Below the pieces are notes generated by a model, which saw nothing but the letters and a program-made list of their open reading frames with translations, was not told where the DNA came from and ran no database searches. A stretch of DNA of 15,106 nt from an uncultured Clostridia bacterium (GTDB lineage: Bacteria; Bacillota; Clostridia; Christensenellales; Aristaeellaceae). The stretch lies in assembly GCA_934647235.1 (NCBI GenBank), contig CAKUFG010000040.1, positions 1 through 15,106 of the forward strand. The letters run 5' to 3'. Position numbers and translations under genes: made by a program. This document shows, in pieces, positions 14,282-15,106 of this stretch (positions within the stretch are counted from its first letter, which is position 1; every line of letters starts with the position of its first letter).

Positions 14282-14944
14282 ATGGGCATGTTGGCTCCCT
14301 CGATGATGTGCGCGCAGATTGACAAGCTGGATGAAACCCTGCGCGCCTTTGAAAAAGCTGGAATTGAATATCTGCATATCGACGTAATGGACGGCTGCTT
14401 TGTGCCAAACCTGATGCTGGGCACCGATTATGTAAAGCAGCTGCGCAAGCTGACCAGCATTCCGCTGGATACTCACCTGATGATTACCGAACCGGAAAAG
14501 AAAATCAGCTGGTTTGATTTTCAGCCGGGCGAGTTTGTAAGCGTTCACCATGAAAGCACCAGGAACTGGCGGCAGACCCTGCAAATGGTGCGCGATGCAG
14601 GCGCGAAGCCCCTGGCGGCCATCAATCCCCCCACGCCCGTATCGGTGCTGGAGGATGTGATCGACCTGATTGACGGCGTGCTGGTGATGACGGTCAATCC
14701 CGGCTTTGCCGGCCAGAAGGCCGTGCCCGAGACGATTGCCAAGATTCACGAAACCCGCGAGCTGCTGGCCAGGCACGGTCTTGCGCACCTGCCCATCGAG
14801 GTGGACGGCAACTGCAGCTTTGAAATGGCCCCAAAAATGCGCGCGCAGAGCGCCGATATCTTTGTGTGCGGCTCCTCCAGCGTGTTCACCAAATCCATGC
14901 CCATGGACGAGGCCATCGCCAGATTCCGTGCCTGCGTGGAATAA
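14282..14944 (+). CDS. Ribulose-phosphate / allulose-6-phosphate 3-epimerase family enzyme
   Basis: A 220-residue TIM-barrel protein of the ribulose-phosphate 3-epimerase family, which inverts C3 of ketose phosphates using two aspartates and a divalent metal. The expected residues are visible: S7 in LAPSMM, H32 and D34 in HIDVMDG, H65 in THLMI, and D175 in EVDGN, with the phosphate-binding loop at CGSSSVF. Details such as APSMMC, FVPNLMLG, MTVNPGFAGQ and EVDGNCS look closer to D-allulose-6-phosphate epimerase (AlsE) than to housekeeping Rpe, so I leave the symbol blank. ATG 14282 is chosen because GGAGG at 14269-14273 lies 8 bases upstream; in-frame ATGs at 14261 and 14243 have no comparable site. 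It stands alone, with its own promoter and no sugar-uptake or kinase gene beside it. Confidence 0.9.
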   Translation: MGMLAPSMMCAQIDKLDETLRAFEKAGIEYLHIDVMDGCFVPNLMLGTDYVKQLRKLTSIPLDTHLMITEPEKKISWFDFQPGEFVSVHHESTRNWRQTLQMVRDAGAKPLAAINPPTPVSVLEDVIDLIDGVLVMTVNPGFAGQKAVPETIAKIHETRELLARHGLAHLPIEVDGNCSFEMAPKMRAQSADIFVCGSSSVFTKSMPMDEAIARFRACVE

Positions 14945-14980
14945 AGCGCCTGGCGGGAAATGAGAATTTGTTTTTGCTGA

Positions 14981-15102
14981 GCGGCGGTAATTCCGCTGCC
15001 GATGCAAGTCAGCTGAAGCGGACTTGCATCGGGAACGTCATTTTCTTGTGAGCCTGCGGCTCACGGGCAGAAAATGACACAGGAAGCAGCCTGACGGCTG
15101 CT
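14981..15102. repeat. Block of four consecutive inverted repeats, non-coding
   Basis: Four hairpins follow one another after the epimerase. First, GCGGCGG (14981-14987) with CCGCTGC (14993-14999), one G-U pair. Second, CCGATGCAAGTC (14999-15010) with GACTTGCATCGG (15021-15032). Third, GTCATTTTCT (15037-15046) with AGAAAATGAC (15069-15078), enclosing GTGAGCC/GGCTCAC (15048-15054 with 15058-15064). Fourth, AGCAGCC (15085-15091) with GGCTGCT (15096-15102). The first two share base 14999, so that base can pair in only one of them at a time. No convincing gene or T-run is seen. It may be an intergenic repeat element, a structured RNA or leader, or stacked terminators of a convergent gene beyond the window. 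Confidence 0.7.
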
Positions 15103-15106
15103 CCTC

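Noticed and set aside
14174..15007. 277-codon minus-strand frame opposite the epimerase
   Set aside because: It covers the promoter, the leader hairpin and the epimerase gene; no recognisable domain.
1..15106. CRISPR array, insertion sequence, toxin-antitoxin or defence system
   Set aside because: No regularly spaced repeats, transposase motifs, or paired small toxin/antitoxin frames were seen on either strand.

Overview
The window looks like a stretch of ordinary chromosome from a fairly GC-rich Firmicutes-type bacterium, probably clostridial. This is inferred from a Soj/Spo0J-like ParAB pair, strong AGGAGG-type ribosome binding sites, sigma-A-type TTGACA/TATAAT promoters, a bacterial-type ProS with its editing insertion, and the L,L-diaminopimelate aminotransferase route to meso-diaminopimelate. 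No replication origin, CRISPR array, insertion sequence or phage gene is visible. The genus cannot be named from the sequence.

Layout. Positions 1-2369 hold the 3' part of parA, complete parB and a membrane PAP2-family phosphatase, ending in a terminator. Positions 2447-6421 hold argS behind a near-consensus promoter, then dapF and dapL, which carry out consecutive steps in making meso-diaminopimelate for lysine and the cell wall. Positions 6424-6607 are a self-contained tRNA-Leu(CAA) unit with promoter and terminator. It is followed by an SLC13/CitMHS-type permease (6651-7808). A consensus promoter at 7880-7909 starts a compact run: an exported N-acetylmuramoyl-L-alanine amidase, a minimal DEAD-box RNA helicase and deoC (to 11229). 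On the minus strand, proS (11302-13026) converges on deoC across a shared hairpin terminator. Upstream of it, also on the minus strand, is a small exported protein of unknown family (13173-13736).

Positions 13740-14240 form a distinctly AT-rich island. It contains a sigma-70 region 2 fragment that stops before the DNA-reading part yet still has a textbook promoter and ribosome binding site. After it comes a plus-strand hexulose/pentulose-phosphate 3-epimerase (14282-14944). The window ends in a 120-base non-coding stretch of four consecutive inverted repeats.

Most of the content is housekeeping: chromosome partitioning, aminoacylation, diaminopimelate synthesis, wall turnover, RNA remodelling and sugar-phosphate metabolism. 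The points most worth a second look are the truncated but apparently expressed sigma fragment with its neighbouring exported protein, the four-hairpin block at the right edge, and the strong hairpin between argS and dapF. I did not find convincing evidence of a complete new multi-gene system.
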